A DNA stretch of 64,000 bases from Talinum fruticosum (Eukaryota; Streptophyta; Magnoliopsida; Caryophyllales; Talinaceae), in assembly GCA_021018815.1 (NCBI GenBank), contig JAITYX010000120.1, positions 992,001-1,056,000 of the forward strand, read 5' to 3'. Shown in pieces: positions 1 to 12,737 of the stretch (its first letter is position 1; each line of letters begins with the position of its first letter). Position numbers and translations under genes: made by a program. Under the pieces are notes generated by a model. The model saw only the letters and a list, made by a program, of their open reading frames with translations, searched no databases and was not told the DNA's origin.

Positions 1-77
1 TTTTGAGAAAAATGGACATCAAACTTCGAAATCATCTGTAGATTAGTGGAGAATTTCATAAATCTCTTTTAAAATTT

Positions 78-115
<38 letters not shown>

Positions 116-495
116 TATCGATCGGAGAACTAGCTGTTAGAAGAAAAACACTACAATTCTAACCGTTATAGAGCGAAACAGTCACACCGGTTTGAGGCGA
201 CCGTTAGAGAGTTGGGTCGAACGAATATCGAAGGATAATTCTTTCTCTATAAATGTCGTCCATTTTCCTTCATTTCACTACTTTACTCTCTACTCACTCA
301 CTTTCTCGCATACTACCTCTCAAGAAAGTTCGAGTGTTTTCAAGAGCAAACCTTCCCTCTCAAGCAAAGCAAGTAACATCTCAAGTAAGCACCGAAAGCT
401 CTCAGCTCTCTCTCTACTCTCTAATTTTTTTCTCTCGTGAAGCTATCTTCTCTCTCTCTCAAAGTTCATCTCCTCTCTTCGGAAACTCCTCAACT
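1..495 (+). other. pol-to-3'ORF spacer of copia copy A0
   Basis: This stretch has no gene of its own. It aligns by eye with 8160-8609, 16910-17327 and 36525-37017, which lie between the pol stop and the 3' ORF in the other copies. Shared blocks are the opening 'aaaatggacatcaaacttc', a CT microsatellite at 83-112, a TATA-like box near 247 and a CT-rich leader. The pol gene of this copy lies left of the window. Confidence 0.75.
247..254 (+). promoter_or_regulatory. TATA-like box ahead of the 3' ORF, copy A0
   Basis: The sequence ctataaat lies about 240 bases before the 3' ORF start. The same box occurs at the same relative place in the other three copies. A separate promoter for the 3' ORF is an inference. 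Confidence 0.4.
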
Positions 496-2130
496 ATGCT
501 GAAAAAGGTTCTCACCCGGACTTTCTTGGTTCCGCAACCAAGAAACCCCGAACCAAAAGCCAAGAGGATCCTTCCAACCCCCTAAAATCCTTGTCACCTA
601 ACACCCGACGTTGGATGACAAATTCTTCCCAACCACAAAATTTTCGTGGTTGAACCACATCAAAACCACAAGGGTTTACAATTTCCTCTGTTTCAGCAAG
701 TTTATCCCCAGAACTCGTCTCTCGAGTTCTATTCAAATCTTTCTAGCTCCGAAGGGATCCTCACCTCCAGAGTTCACGATGTCCTTGTTCGGATCAATGT
801 CTCTCTCCTCCACCGCTTATTCAAAGTATCATCTCTTTTCCTCAACAACAACCCTATACCTTTCAACGAGGTTGCTGATGAATTCTTCGAGAAGTATGCA
901 AAAGAAGTCCCTAAGTCACACAAAAACATTTCGATGACTCGGATGAATTCGAAGTTCATCTTCCTTGTTTTCTCGCGGATGAGAACCTTTTCCTCTCAAG
1001 CATTCCAGAGAAAGAGAATCCAAATTCTAAGATTCTCAAGGCTCTTTTTGACATTCTAGAGGGCTACGAAGTAGACCTCTTCCCAACAATCATTAAGCGG
1101 ATGGCCTCTGTACCAGCTCAAACAAAGAAATCCACCCCTTTTTCTTTTTGGGGCTCTTCTCACCTTCATTTTCACACAATTCAAAGTCTTGCTCCCCTCG
1201 GATCCTAACGCGGTTTCGAGGCTACCATAGTTGTTGGCGAGAAAAGAGCTTTTAGGCTATGGATACCAGGAAACCCAACCGGGTGTCCGGGTCCATAGCT
1301 CGAAGCTGAGGCAACCTTCTCCTCCGCCTCGGACTCGGACTCGAGACTCCACTCTCTCTAGCTCCTCCACCTGGCGGTGCTTCCACCTCGAGTGCTTCTC
1401 ATGTTATCTCTTCGCTTTGTCTAACACAATGTTTGACAAGCTCTCCTCTGTGTCCACCGAGATCAAGGACATTCTCCGGTCATTCAAGACTATCCTTCGA
1501 TCTATGACCATAAACAAAAAGACAGTCGAGTCTTAAATCCGAGAGCGAGCAGGACGTGCTCCTTGAGATGAAGGCACTGGTTAAGGAGTAGCAAGAACCG
1601 ATCGAACTCCTCCAAGAACGGCGCTCCAAAGCGGCTCGGGACTCGGTCGGCTCGTCGCATCGGAAGAGTCCTCGAGCCCTACAAAATCTCCTTCCGGAGA
1701 GGCGAGAAGAAGAAGAAGAGGAAGACGCGGGCTGAGGCAGCTCCGTATGAGGAAAAGGAGGAAGGGGAGAAGGAGGAAGAAGAAGGAGGAAAAAGGAAGC
1801 AGCCGAAGGACAAGGTGCTCCCACCCCTCAACCGGAGCTTATTAGCTCGGACAATAGTCCGAGTTACTCGGAAGACCCTCGCGACAAAGCTCGGTTAGCG
1901 ACGAGTCAAGCCTCGAGGATGCACCACCCACCATCGAGTTCCAAGAGGATGAACCTCCGAACGACCTTATTCTAGGTCAACCACTCGAGCTAAGCCCATC
2001 TCGTAGCTACCAGTGTTGCCCCGCCAAGATCTTCAACATCTTCTTGCTCATACCAGTGTAGGCACACCTGCCCCTTCATCCACTTCAGCTAAGACTACTC
2101 CTACTCCACCATCCAAATTTTTTTTTTTTT
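496..2130 (+). pseudogene. Sirevirus-type 3' ORF (envelope-like), copy A0, broken
   Basis: This is the ORF that follows pol in this copia family. Its start region corresponds to the MPKRG start of the other copies and is followed by a basic ATKKPRTKS-like stretch, which could act as a nuclear targeting signal. The central part resembles the plant 'envelope-like' or 'putative plant transposon protein' domain: a FYSNL-type segment, then NPIPFNEVADEFFEKYAKEVP and a DILEGYEVDLFP-type block. The last third is Lys/Glu-rich and probably coiled coil. Several frameshifts and stops break it, so no full protein is expected. Sireviruses such as SIRE1 and Endovir carry a 3' ORF called env-like; no membrane segment is obvious here, so the envelope label is family convention rather than demonstrated function. 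Confidence 0.65.
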
Positions 2131-2664
2131 CTGTTTTGGTCTTCTTCTTTTTTTTTTTTTTTGTCCGGACAAACAAATTGTATCTACTTGTTACATTCTT
2201 CTCCATTTTGTTTTTGCTGAAAGCAAGGGGAGAATATTTAGAAAATTTATTGTCTTGTTTAGGGGAGTTTTTCTCACCCTTTTTGTACATATTTTCTATG
2301 CTTATGCGAATATGAATGAAGTTTTGTTTCGTGCTTATTTCCCTCTCGGTGTAACTCAATTCGAGTTTCAATTTCTCAGTATACCTTGCTCCGATATGTC
2401 AACTCGGTTATGTATCCTTACTCCGATTTAAGCAATGCTCTAAGTTCGAATCACTTCATTTCTATGCGATATTTCATTCTTAGCTACGATGCAATCTAAG
2501 TATAATCACTCGAATACGATCTAAGTCCGAAACACTTTAGCTATTTCTGCGATTCTATCTCTAAACTCCGATATACTATTTGAGAAAGAATGAAAAATCG
2601 AGGCTTGTTTCACTAACAAGGTTTCTATCTAAGTATGGAATGCCTTTCATCAAAAAGGGGAGAT
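2131..2664 (+). other. 3' untranslated region with repeated polypurine tracts, copy A0
   Basis: Non-coding. It holds T-rich runs and three aggggag-type purine tracts near 2226, 2262 and 2655. The last one (aaaaaggggagat) touches the LTR and is the likely plus-strand primer site. Multiple polypurine tracts are a reported Sirevirus trait. Confidence 0.6.
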
Positions 2665-4179
2665 TGAAAACTCAAATTCTACATTTATATCATTCCGAGT
2701 ACTATCAAGGAATTAGGTACAAACTTCATCCCTTCTAAGTTTTAATTACAAGTCATTCTAAGCGTTATAAAAACTTTTCTAAGTGTTATAGAAACTTTTC
2801 GAGTGTTACGAAACTACTGCATATGTTTTCATTCGATTCGACCGACTCGAAAGCACATTATTGTTCATCGGTTCACTCGATGGTTCTTAGTTACTCGGAC
2901 ATCACTCATATTTATCGCATGATCAAACATTCACTCTAACTCTTTCAAACCAAGTTCCGATTTCATATTCTAAGTTAAAGTGAATTACAACTTTAATTCA
3001 ACTTTCTAAGTCGAGCATGTTTTGAGTGAAATATATTTGTCTAGATCAAGTACTCGTACTCTCATATTCTCTTCTCTAACTTTATCTTTCTCTAGACTCG
3101 ACACGGATGGAATTTAAGTATAATGAATATTAGACTCGGAAAATTCCACTGTTCTAGGATGCTCGGATAATTATGCACTTACCGATTTTAATTAAATTAT
3201 TATCCGTGTCTAATCTTAGAGCAAAGTATTTTATACTTTGAGAACCAAAATTGGCTTACTTTTGTAGGTTATCTAAATGAGGTTATCTTACTTTTTGAAT
3301 GACAAAAGTAAGCGGCTTCAAGTCGTCAATCACCAGCATACAAGGCTTTTTCTACTTCGACCAAGGTCCGGACACTTTGTCGGGACTGTCTGTTTCTAAA
3401 ACTTGAAATCGTCAACGCTAAGCTCAACGGTGATTTTCACCCTACTTTTCGAGACAGCACCAGTGGATTGGGACATCCTAAGGAGTCAAGAGCCGTTGCA
3501 CAAGCTCATATCTCAACGGATCTTTTCGAGCAACTCGGAAGAACTGTTACACCGGTCACAAAGGACTTCTAATAAGAAGATAGTCACAACGGCTAATCTA
3601 CTTAGTCAACTATAAATAGAAGCCACTTCACAAGACTTGAGGATTACTGAACCCATTGCTAAAATAATATCTCTTTGGTATAATACTTATTCAATCTTCA
3701 TCTTACAACTCCAATTCCGTGCTTAACACTTTTTTAAGTTGTAAAGTCTTGTAAACAGATCGAAACTCTTTCTTACTCGTAAGTAAGGCCACTTGACTGA
3801 GCTGTAAGGGTTAACTCAGCTTAGTGTTCCCTAGTCTGTAAAGGTTACCTCAATTAGGAAGTACTAGATCGGATAAGGGAACTTCTAAGTCTAGGAAAAC
3901 ATTGTAAGGAATTGTCTAAGGGAGCAATTTTGGTTGAGTCGGTCTCATCGTATTTTATGGATTTGACTTGGTGCTTGGATTAGCACTAGCCGTGGTTTTC
4001 TCGCCTCGGGAGGGTTTCCACGTAATTTCTTAGTTGATACTTTTCCGAGTCCAATCTAGACTCGGATTGTCTTGATTATTCAGTTTAAACTTTAACCCCT
4101 CCATTATTGTTAAAATTTCCTCATCACCCTATTCACTCCTCGTCTAGGGTGGCCAAGACTCTCCAAGAGTAAAGCTTCA
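2665..4179 (+). mobile_element. Copia (Sirevirus-like) 3' LTR of copy A0
   Basis: The LTR begins TGAAAACTC right after the polypurine tract and ends CTTCA, so its ends are TG...CA. It is about 1.5 kb and matches the LTRs at 10740-12229, 22423-23861 and 29858-31353 along its length. A TATA box (ctataaatag, 3610-3619) lies about two thirds of the way in. What follows is not a primer-binding site but the gag C-terminus of another copy, starting TGAGT. This fits insertion of A0 into copy A with TGAGT as the right target duplication; the left end is outside the window. Confidence 0.85.
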
Positions 4180-5160
4180 TGAGTCTCTTACCTATGAGAG
4201 CATTGGTTTGAAAAATGAATTGGAAAAACCGAGACTTACTCTAAGAGAACTCAAGACTAGTACTCAAACTAATAAGACTAAGTCCGAGACCCTCGGATAA
4301 GAAAATGAGCGAGTTGAAACAAAAGTTCAATGAGTCTCAAGAGCTTGTTTTAAAATTTACTCAAGGTCGAAAAACCTTGACATGCTTTTAGGCTCTCAAT
4401 GTGTCTCCCTCAAAAAGAAGGACTTGGTTTTAACAAAGAGGAGGAATCTAGTTCCTACTTAGATCTTTTTAGAAAGGATTACAGAACCGTGAAGTTCGGG
4501 AAGGCTAAGCACGGTCCTCTTTATAAGAATGAAAGGAGGACTGAGCCTAGACCGATCTACAGGAGAAAGCAAACTCCACCTGTTTACAAAAGAAAAGATT
4601 TTCAAAAGAAAGAGACACAAACTCGGTTTTTAAAAGGAAGACTCAGAATCAAACCAAACCCAAAGTAATTCAAATCTGGGTTCCCAAGAGTCTTCTTCCT
4701 GAGAAAAGGACCATAGTAAAGGGAGTTACTGGGTTCGTTAGAGGAAGTGAGAAGGGTTAGTACATTTTTGACTTACAGGTAACTCGAGAAAAGACAAAAG
4801 GTCACTAGTACCTACAAGTGGATGCTCACGCCACATACCATGAGATTCAAGACTCTTTTTGAGTTGGAAGATTACAAAGGAGGCAAAGTCACTTTTAGAG
4901 ATGACGAGTAAGGGCGAGATAGTTAGAATAGGCAAGATTGGAAAAGGAGACAACCCGGTCAACCCAGTCTATCTTGTCAAGGGATTAAAGTACAATCTAC
5001 TCGAGTATCTCTCTACTGCGTGACAAAGGTCAAGAGGTAAGATTCACTTAAACCAATTACTATATTTCCGATGCAACTACCAAAGAGACTAAGCTCTCGG
5101 GTAAGAGATCGGGTAACACATACACTATTCCTCTTTCGACCCTAGTCGAATTTATCTTGT
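4180..5160 (+). pseudogene. Copia gag C-terminus and protease remnant, copy A
   Basis: The sequence resembles 32625-33610 of copy C. It contains the linker after gag with a long Lys/Arg-rich stretch (4399-4668) and a degraded protease: the segment around 4800-4830 corresponds to the WYLD-G-CSRHM site of copy C but has lost its frame. The conserved GKVTF..D and GLKYNLL-type segments follow at about 4880-5000. The 5' part of gag, the primer-binding site and the 5' LTR of this copy are not here, because copy A0 interrupts it at 4179/4180. Confidence 0.7.
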
Positions 5161-6230
5161 TTAAAAGTATCTCTGCATGATTATTCTTGGACATGGCATC
5201 GTAGACTAGGTCATGTTAGCATGCACACTATCAAAATGCTTGCATCTTATGGTTTAGTTAGAGGATTACCTAACTGTGCATTTAAGAAAGATAAAATTTG
5301 TGAAGCATGCACAAAAGGGAAACGAGGTCATATCATCTTTCAAATCTCTCAAAGCTGTTTCCACATCCAAAGTGCTTGAAATGTTGCATATGGATTTATG
5401 TGGTGAAATCCTCGTAAAGAGTCTCGGAGGTAAATCATATGTACTTGTAATTGTTGATGACTACTCACGATTTATATGGGTGTGTTTTCTTAAGCACACA
5501 AATAAAGCTTTCAAAGAGTTCACGCAAGCTTTGCAGGAAAAATTCAAGTTGAGTCTCGGACTCGGATCGGAAGAATTCGAACTAACCATGAAAGGGAGTT
5601 CGATTACTCGAATTTGATGAATTCTGCGATAAGAATGGTATCTCCCACAACTTCTCAACACCTAAAACTCCTCAACGAGAATAGAGTAGTGGAGAGAAAG
5701 AATAGAACTCTTGGAGAAATAGGAAGGACAATGATGATTGAACACGATCCGCCTTACTATTTTTGGGCTAAGGCGATCCAACACGACAAACTACATACTA
5801 AACGGATGCCTCATCGGACCCATCTTAAAGAAAACTCCATACGAGTTGTACAAAGTAAAGAAACCCAACATCTTATACTTCAAACCCTTCGGATGCAAGT
5901 GCTATGTTCACAATAATGGTAAGGATCACCTAACCAAGTTGGATGCTTGGTCGGATGAAGGTATTTTTCTTGGTTATTCATCTCACAGTAAAGCATATCG
6001 CATTTTCGATAAAAGAACTAACAAAGTGGAAGAAACCATCCACGTTGTTTTCATGAGATTGACCAGGGAAAACCCAGTGGGTCAACATTCTCGGAATCGA
6101 AACTCAATCGAGATGAAGATGATCTTACTGAAGCCGAGCTTAGACGAGAATCAAGGAAAACCAACAAAGAATGAGATAGCTCATAATACCACGACTCAGA
6201 CGGAAGCAGTTATGGGGCTAGGCTGAGAAT
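5161..6230 (+). pseudogene. Copia integrase, copy A, broken
   Basis: The integrase inserts the cDNA into the host genome. The N-terminal zinc-binding (GAG-pre-integrase) part is visible at about 5187-5325: WHRRLGH, then the ICEAC cysteine pair. The catalytic core follows with the first Asp in MLHMDLCGE (about 5380) and the second in VIVDDYSRF (about 5455). The catalytic Glu region is near 5680 (VVERKNRTLGE). The C-terminal part continues to about 6226 with GCKCYVHNNGKDHLTKLDAWSD-type sequence. Frameshifts at about 5560-5640 and later, with stops, inactivate it. Confidence 0.85.
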
Positions 6231-6329
6231 GCCGAGAGTCAATCAGATGAGCAAGCTCAATCGGATCGGATCACCGAAGACCAACTAATTCAACCTAAAA
6301 ATCTGGTGAACCAGAGAACAGGTAGAGTA

Positions 6330-7375
6330 TTCAAATATGCTTCGAGTCACCCACTGGAAAACATCTTATCCGACATCAACAAGTGGGATAAGAACTCGTT
6401 CTTCTTTGCAAAATCTATGTGCATTCACTGCATTCATATCATTAATCGAACCAAGAAATGCACTAGAGGCCCTAAATGAACCCAAATGGGTAGAGGCCAT
6501 GCAAATGGAACTTAATTAATTTGAAAGAAACCAAGTCCGAACTCGACCAAACGACCTTCGACCACCCAATCATAGGAACCAAATGGGTTTTCAAAAACAA
6601 ACTGGATGAGAATGGGTTGGTTGTTAGAAATAAGGCTAGACTTGTGGCTCAAGGTTATAATCAAGAAGAAGGGATTGATTGTGGGGAAAACCTTTGCACC
6701 AGTTGCAAGGATTGAAGAAATTAAAATCCTATTAGCATTTGCATCAACCATGAATATTAAATTATATCAAATGGATATCAAATGTGCTTTTCTGAATGGT
6801 TTCATTTAAGAGGAAGTCTATGTTGAGCAACCCCTAGATTTGACAACTCTGAATTTCCAAATCATGTTTTCAAATTGCAAAAAGCTCTTTATAGTCTTAA
6901 ACAAGCGCCTAGAGCTTGGTATGAAAGATTGAGCAGTTTCTTGGTTGAAAATGATTTCAAAAGAGGTCAGATTGACAAAACTCTTTTCATAAAAACCAAG
7001 GTGAGAGACTTTCTTATTGCTTAGATTTATGTCGATGATATAATTTTTAGAGCTACTAATGAAAATCTTTGTTGAGATTTTTCTAAGTTAATGAGGCAGG
7101 AATTCTAAATAAGCATGATGGGAGAGCTCAATTTCTTCCTTCGTCTACAAATCAAACAAGGCAAAGATGGGATCTACGTGCACCAATCTAAGTATACCAA
7201 GGAGTTGCTTGAAGAAGTACAAGCTTCAAAATGCAAAACATGCAGCAACACCAATGAGTAGCGAGCATAAAAATGGACTCGGACGAAAAAGGTCAAGCAG
7301 TAGATCGAAACTTTATCGAGGTATGATTGGATCTCTGCTATATCTCACATCCAAGTAGGCAAGACATAATGTTTA
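6330..7375 (+). pseudogene. Copia reverse transcriptase, copy A, broken
   Basis: RVT_2-type reverse transcriptase copying element RNA into DNA. Recognisable blocks are NALEALNEPKWVEAMQMEL (about 6460), GTKWVFKNKLDENG (6570), [16 protein letters not shown] (6630), KTFAPVARIEEIKILLAFAS (6690), YQMDIKCAFLNGFI (6765) and the catalytic YVDD at 7028-7039. The stop after GFI, frame changes near 6690 and 7080, and a stop just before YVDD show it is not functional. Confidence 0.88.
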
Positions 7376-7990
7376 GTGTATGTCTGTGTGCAAGATTCCA
7401 AGCTAATCCAAAATAATCACATCTCGAGTGCAGTGAAGAGAATTTTTAGATATCTTGCGGGGACTCGGAATCTAGGTCTATGGTTTTCAAGAGACTCGAA
7501 CCGACCCTCACTGGATTCGGACGCTAACTACGCCGGATACAAGGTTCATAGAAAGAGCACCTCGAGAGCATGCCAGTTTCTCTGTCAATCGCTTATATCT
7601 TAGCACTCAAAGAAGCAAAACTCGGTTGCTCTATCAACTATCGAAGCTAAATACATTACTGTCGAAGCCGAGTACATTGCAGCTGGAGCATGCTATGCTC
7701 GGATTCTATGGATCAAGCAACACTTGAAAGCCCTTAGACTTTCATTCAAATCAATTCCAATCAAGTGTGACAATCGGAGTGCAATCACCATCACTAAGAA
7801 TCCAGTTCAATACTCAAAGACAAAGCATATTGAGGTCGGGTATCATTTTCCGATAGACCATTCCGAGAAAGGTGATATTGAACTTGAATTCATTCCTACA
7901 AAACTTCAACTAGCTGATATCTTTACTAAGCCACTTAGTGAGGATCGGCTTTGCTTTGTTAGGAATGAACTTGGCATGATAAATGCATGA
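7376..7990 (+). pseudogene. Copia RNase H, copy A, broken
   Basis: RNase H degrades the RNA of the RNA-DNA hybrid. VKRIFRYLAGTRNLGLWF starts at about 7430. The first catalytic Asp is in SDANYAGYK (7520), the Glu in VEAEYIAAGA (7670) and the next Asp in KCDNRSAI (7770). The end is well kept: SKTKHIEVGYHF, LQLADIFTKPL and a stop at 7988-7990. A stop near 7600 and a short duplication near 7640-7680 (two EA-Y-I blocks) break the frame. Confidence 0.85.
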
Positions 7991-8253
7991 TTAGTGTTTT
8001 TCTAAGTGAAATTATCTTGCATGATTATGTGTTACATATTTCTTCTCTATGTCTTAATACAATTAGTTCAATTGACCCAGTGATACTAAGTTAGGAGTTA
8101 TTATCTGTTTGAGCTTTCGAGTCACTCGAAACTTTACTTGAGTCGGACTCAGCTTTTGAGAAAATTGGACTTCAAACTTCTCAAATCATCTCTAGATTAG
8201 TGGAGAATTTCAAAATTTTCTTTTAAAATCTCTATCTCTCTCTCTCTCCCTCT

Positions 8254-8291
<38 letters not shown>

Positions 8292-8609
8292 CATATCGAT
8301 TAGTGAACTAGCCGTTGGGAGACAGACACTCGGAATTCTAACCGTTGGAGAGAAAAGCCGACACACCGGTTTGAGGCGACCGTTGGAGAGTTGGGTCGAA
8401 CGGATACTCGAATGACACTTCTTTCCCTATAAATAGCATCTATTCTCCTTCATTTCGCTACTTTACTCTCTCATAACCTACAATCTCACATTCTCACTCT
8501 CAAGCAATTTCAATTCTCTCAATCACTCTCACTACTCTCTCTCTCTCTCTTCTCTTTCTCTCTCTCTTTTCTTCAAGCTAACTCACCTTCTTCTCAAAGC
8601 TTCTCAAAC
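7991..8609 (+). other. pol-to-3'ORF spacer, copy A
   Basis: Non-coding spacer. It has a palindrome-like motif ttcgagtcactcgaa near 8117, a long CT microsatellite (8229-8290), a TATA-like box (8427-8436) and a CT-rich stretch up to the ATG at 8610. The layout is the same as in copies A0, D and C. Confidence 0.7.
8427..8436 (+). promoter_or_regulatory. TATA-like box ahead of the 3' ORF, copy A
   Basis: ctataaatag lies about 174 bases before the 3' ORF ATG at 8610 and is followed by a pyrimidine-rich leader. The equivalent box is present in all four copies in the window. Confidence 0.45.
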
Positions 8610-10242
8610 ATGCCTAAACGAGGATTCGCTCTAGACTTTCTAGGTTCCGCCACCAAGAAACCTAGAACCAAAAGCCATGAGGGTCCATCTAACCCCTCGA
8701 AAATCCTTGTCACCCAACATCTTACGTTCGATGACAAATTTGTCCCAACCATAACTTTCTCATGGTTGAAACACATCAAGACCACTAGGGTGTAGCGAAT
8801 TCATATACCCATAACTCATTAGTGTGTTCTACTCAAACCTTTCCAACTCTAAGGGGATCATAACCTCCGGAGTTCGCGATACAATGGTTTGTATTAACCT
8901 CTATCTCCTCCATCGTCTATTCAAAGTTTCATCTCTCTTCCTCAACAGCAGCCCCATCCCCTTCAATGAAGTTGCTGATGAGTTATTTAAAAAGTATGCC
9001 AAAGAAGTCCCTCGATCACGCAAAAACTTTTCTATGACTCGGATAAAGACCGATGCCCGTCTTCTCTGTTTCTTGTTGATAAGAACCTTCTTTTCTCATC
9101 ATACCAGCAAAGAGAATCCTAATTCAAATATTCTCAAAGCTTTGTTTGACATTCTTGAGGGCTACGACGTAGACCTCTTCCCAGCCATTATCGAGCGAGA
9201 TGGCCTCTGTGCCAGCTCGGACCAAGAAATCCACTCCTCTCCCTTTCGGAGCTCTTCTCACCCTTATCTTTAAACAATTTAAGGTTCTCGCTCCCTCATA
9301 CCCTAACGAAGTGTCTTAGGTTGCCATAGTAGTTGGCGTAAAAGAGCTTCTTGGCTATGGATACAAGGAAACCCAACAGGGTGTCCGGGTCCATAGTTCG
9401 AACCGAGGCAACTCTGCTCCTCCGCCTTAGACTCGGACTCCTTTCTCACTCCGTCCTCCTCCTAATGGTGCATCCACCTTAGGTCCCCCTCTTCAAGCTA
9501 CTATTGCCTTGTCTACATCCCTAATAGACAAACTCTCCTTTGTGTCCACCGATCTTCGAGACACTCTCCGCTTCTTCAAACATGTTCTTCGTAACATGTC
9601 CATCAACCAAAAACGGACCAATCTCAAATTCGAGAGAAACAAGATGTGCTTCTCGAAATGAAAAATTTGGTTAAGGAGCAATAGGACATGATCGAGCTCC
9701 TCCGAGAAAGGCAATCCAAAGCCGCTCGGGACTCGGACAGCTCGGACACGTCCGAGGAGTCCTCGAGCCTCGCCAAGTCTCCATCCGGAGAGGCAGCTGA
9801 AGAAGAAGAGGAGGTTGCGGCTAAAGCAGACTTCTTCCGAGGAGAAGGAGAAAGAAGAGAAGCATGAAGACAAAGAGGAAGAAGGAGAGAAGCGGGACGA
9901 AGCTGCGGGACAAGGTGCTCCCACTCCTCAACCTGGACCGATCGGCTCGGACGGCAGCTGCGAGTGAGTCGAAGACCTCGCTGATGTTGGACAGTCAGCA
10001 ATCGTCAAGCCGCAGGAAGCACCTCCTTCGTAACGTTCCAAGAGGATGAGTCTTTGGATGACCTTCTTCCGGATCAGCCACTCGAGTTGAGCCCATTCCA
10101 GAGATCCCAGTGCTTCCACCGCCAAGATCTTCAACGTCTTCACAAGCTTATCGGCGCGAGCGCACAACACGCTCATCCGCCTCAACTCGGACCGCTCCCA
10201 CTCCACCATCTTGATTTCTTTTTCTTGTTTTTGTTTTCGTGA
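8610..10242 (+). pseudogene. Sirevirus-type 3' ORF (envelope-like), copy A, broken
   Basis: Starts with MPKRGF and keeps the basic ATKKPRTKS motif, then LVTQHLTFDDKF and FSWLKHIKTTRV before a stop at about 8794. A second open stretch (8824-9273) holds the FYSNL, NPIPFNEVADELFKKYAKEVP and DILEGYDVDLFPAI blocks that define the conserved core. The region 9300-10240 is frameshifted. It encodes a probable coiled coil (9660-9720) followed by a Glu/Lys-rich and Ser/Thr/Pro-rich tail. No signal peptide or clear membrane span is visible. The envelope-like label follows the family convention only. Confidence 0.68.
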
Positions 10243-10739
10243 GTTCTAATTTTTTTTGTCCGGACAAACAAATTGTATTGACTTGATACATTCTTCCCCA
10301 TTTTGATTTTTTTTCTGAAAGGTAAGGGGAGAATACTTAGAAAATTGTTGTCTTGTTTAAGGGGAGTTTTCTTACCCTCTCTTTTGTATGTATTTTACGT
10401 ATTTATGAATATGTATGAATGAAGTTTCGATTTCGAGCATATTGCTTTCCGAGTATAACTTCATTCTAAGTTTAAATTTCTTATTCTATTTTGCTCCGAT
10501 ATATCAGCTCATTGCTCTATCTTCCTCTCGATATAACTACTCATATTTTTTCATCAAATGAGCTATCTGCAGACAATATTCTAAGTCCGAATCACTTCAT
10601 TTATTATTCTATTTTTCTGCGATATTTTATTCTAAGCTCGATATTCTTTGTCAAATGAATAAGAATGAAAACTCTTGATTATTTCACTAACAAAGTTTCT
10701 ATCCGAGTATGGAATACCTTTCATAAAGAAGGGGCAGAT
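10243..10739 (+). other. 3' untranslated region with repeated polypurine tracts, copy A
   Basis: Non-coding, with the conserved tttgtccggacaaacaaattgtat block. Purine tracts lie near 10323, 10358 and 10729, the last touching the LTR. Confidence 0.6.
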
Positions 10740-12229
10740 TGAAGACTCGGACTTTGAATTTATATCATTTTAAGTACTATCAAGGACTCAGGTACAAACC
10801 TCATCCTTCCCAAGTTTTGATTACAAGTTATTCCGAGTAATATAGAAACTATTGCATATGTTTTCATTCAATTCGATCGACTCGAAAACACATTCTTGTT
10901 CATCAACTCACACCGATTTTTCCGAGTCACTCAAACACTACTTAGTTTTATCGCATGTTCAAACAATCTCTCTACCACTTTTAATCTAAGCTCGACTTCA
11001 TATTCGCGGTAAAGTGAATTACGGCGTTAATTCATCTTTCTAAGTCTCGCATGTTTGTTCAAGAATTATTTGTCTAGATCAAGTACTTATACTCGATATT
11101 TTCTTTATAACTTGATCTTTCCTTAGACCGAATCGATGGATTCCGAGTATAATGAATATTAGACTCAGAAAATTGCACTCCTCTAGGCCTAAGATAATTT
11201 TACACTTAATTATCTTAATTAAATTATTATCTCGTGCTTAATCTTTGACCAAAGTATTTTATACTTTGAAACCAAAATTGTTTACTTTTATAGGTTATCA
11301 AAACGAGGTTATCCTATTTTTGAATTACAAAAGTAACCGACTTCAAGCTATCAATCACCAGGATACGAGGCTTTTCTACTTTTGAAGAAGGCTCGGACGC
11401 TATGTCGGGGTTGTTTGTTTCCAAAGCTGGAAATCTTCAACGCTAAGCTCAACGTTTGTTTCCACCTTACTTTCCGGATACCACCAGTTGATTGGAGCAC
11501 CTTGAGGAGTCTAGAGCCGTTGGACAAACGTTCACATCTCATCGGATCTTTTCGAGCGACTCGAAGAACCGTTATAATGGTCACAAAGGACTTCTATTCG
11601 GAAGATAGTCACAACGGCTAATCTGCTTGGTCATTTATAAATAGAAGTCAACTCTCAAGACTTGAAGATGGCTGAGACTTACTAGAATTATTGTCAATAC
11701 ACATTACTTAAGCCAAAGTCTTTGTATTCATACTCAATCTTCTTTACAACTCCCAGACTTGTAATTCTTACTTTCGAGTTGTAAGGTCTTATAATCGAGT
11801 CACATACTCTTTCTTACTAACCGAGTAAGGTCCCTTGACTGAGCTGTAAGGGTTAACTCAGCTCGGTTGTCCCTAGCCGTAAAAGTTACCTCAATTAGGA
11901 AATACTAGATCGGATAAGGGAACTTCGAGTCTACGAAAACTCGTAAGGAATTATTTAAGGGAGCAATTCTGGTTGAGTCGGTCTCATCGTGTTTTGTGGA
12001 TTCAAAATAGTGGATTTGACTTGGTGCTTGGATTAGCACCGGCCGGGTGGTTTTCTGTCCTAAGAGGGTTTCCACGTATATCCGAGTTCACACTTTTCTG
12101 AGTCCAATCTAGACTCAAATTGTCTTGATTATTCTTTTCAAGCTTCAATCTTCCAAGTTTGTTAAAATTTCCTCATCACCCTATTCACCCCCTCTAGGGT
12201 GACTACGACTCTCCAAGAGCATACCTTCA
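10740..12229 (+). mobile_element. Copia (Sirevirus-like) 3' LTR of copy A
   Basis: Begins TGAAGACTCGG after the polypurine tract and ends CCTTCA; about 1490 bp. A TATA box (ttataaatag) is at 11635-11644. It is followed immediately by TGAGT and then the reverse transcriptase of copy D. The same pentamer follows the A0 LTR at 4180. Copy A therefore looks inserted into copy D. Confidence 0.85.
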
Positions 12230-12418
12230 TGAGTTAATGAGACAAGAGTTCCAAATTAGTATAATGGGCGAACTCATGGATTGCAATCAAGCAAGAAAAG
12301 GATGGAATATTTGTTCATCAATCAAAGTACACCAAGGAGTTATTGAAGAAGTACAAGCTACAAGATGTCAAGCATGCAACAACACCTATGAGTAGGAGTA
12401 CAAAACTAGACTTAGATG
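12230..12418 (+). pseudogene. Copia reverse transcriptase fragment, copy D (left part)
   Basis: This piece encodes the end of the reverse transcriptase: LMRQEFQISIMGEL, then HQSKYTKELLKKYKLQD and the TPMS block. It matches 7090-7265 of copy A and 35545-35725 of copy C. It is cut off on the left by the LTR of copy A and on the right by the insertion starting at 12419. The upstream part of copy D is outside the window. Confidence 0.8.
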
Positions 12419-12675
12419 TGTAACACCCCGAAACTTAATCGTAATTAATTATTTTAAATTTGCATTATATCGTCTTAATATTGTTTAAGAGCAGTTAGAT
12501 GCGCACAATATGAAATTGAAATAAAAGGTGCGAACAAATTTGATAATCGCAAATAATAATGGGTAATTCGTACAAATTTATGTTTGTACTACGAAATGTA
12601 TATATGTTCGAATAATTTCATTCTCAATTTGAATAAATTAAATTAATAAGTAAAAAGGAAATAAAATAAAACGGT

Positions 12676-12678
<3 letters not shown>

Positions 12679-12736
<58 letters not shown>

Positions 12737-12737
12737 A
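12679..12737 (+). repeat. TA/CA microsatellite
   Basis: A run of about 22 TA units passes into about 7 CA units inside LTR-G insertion 1. Confidence 0.95.
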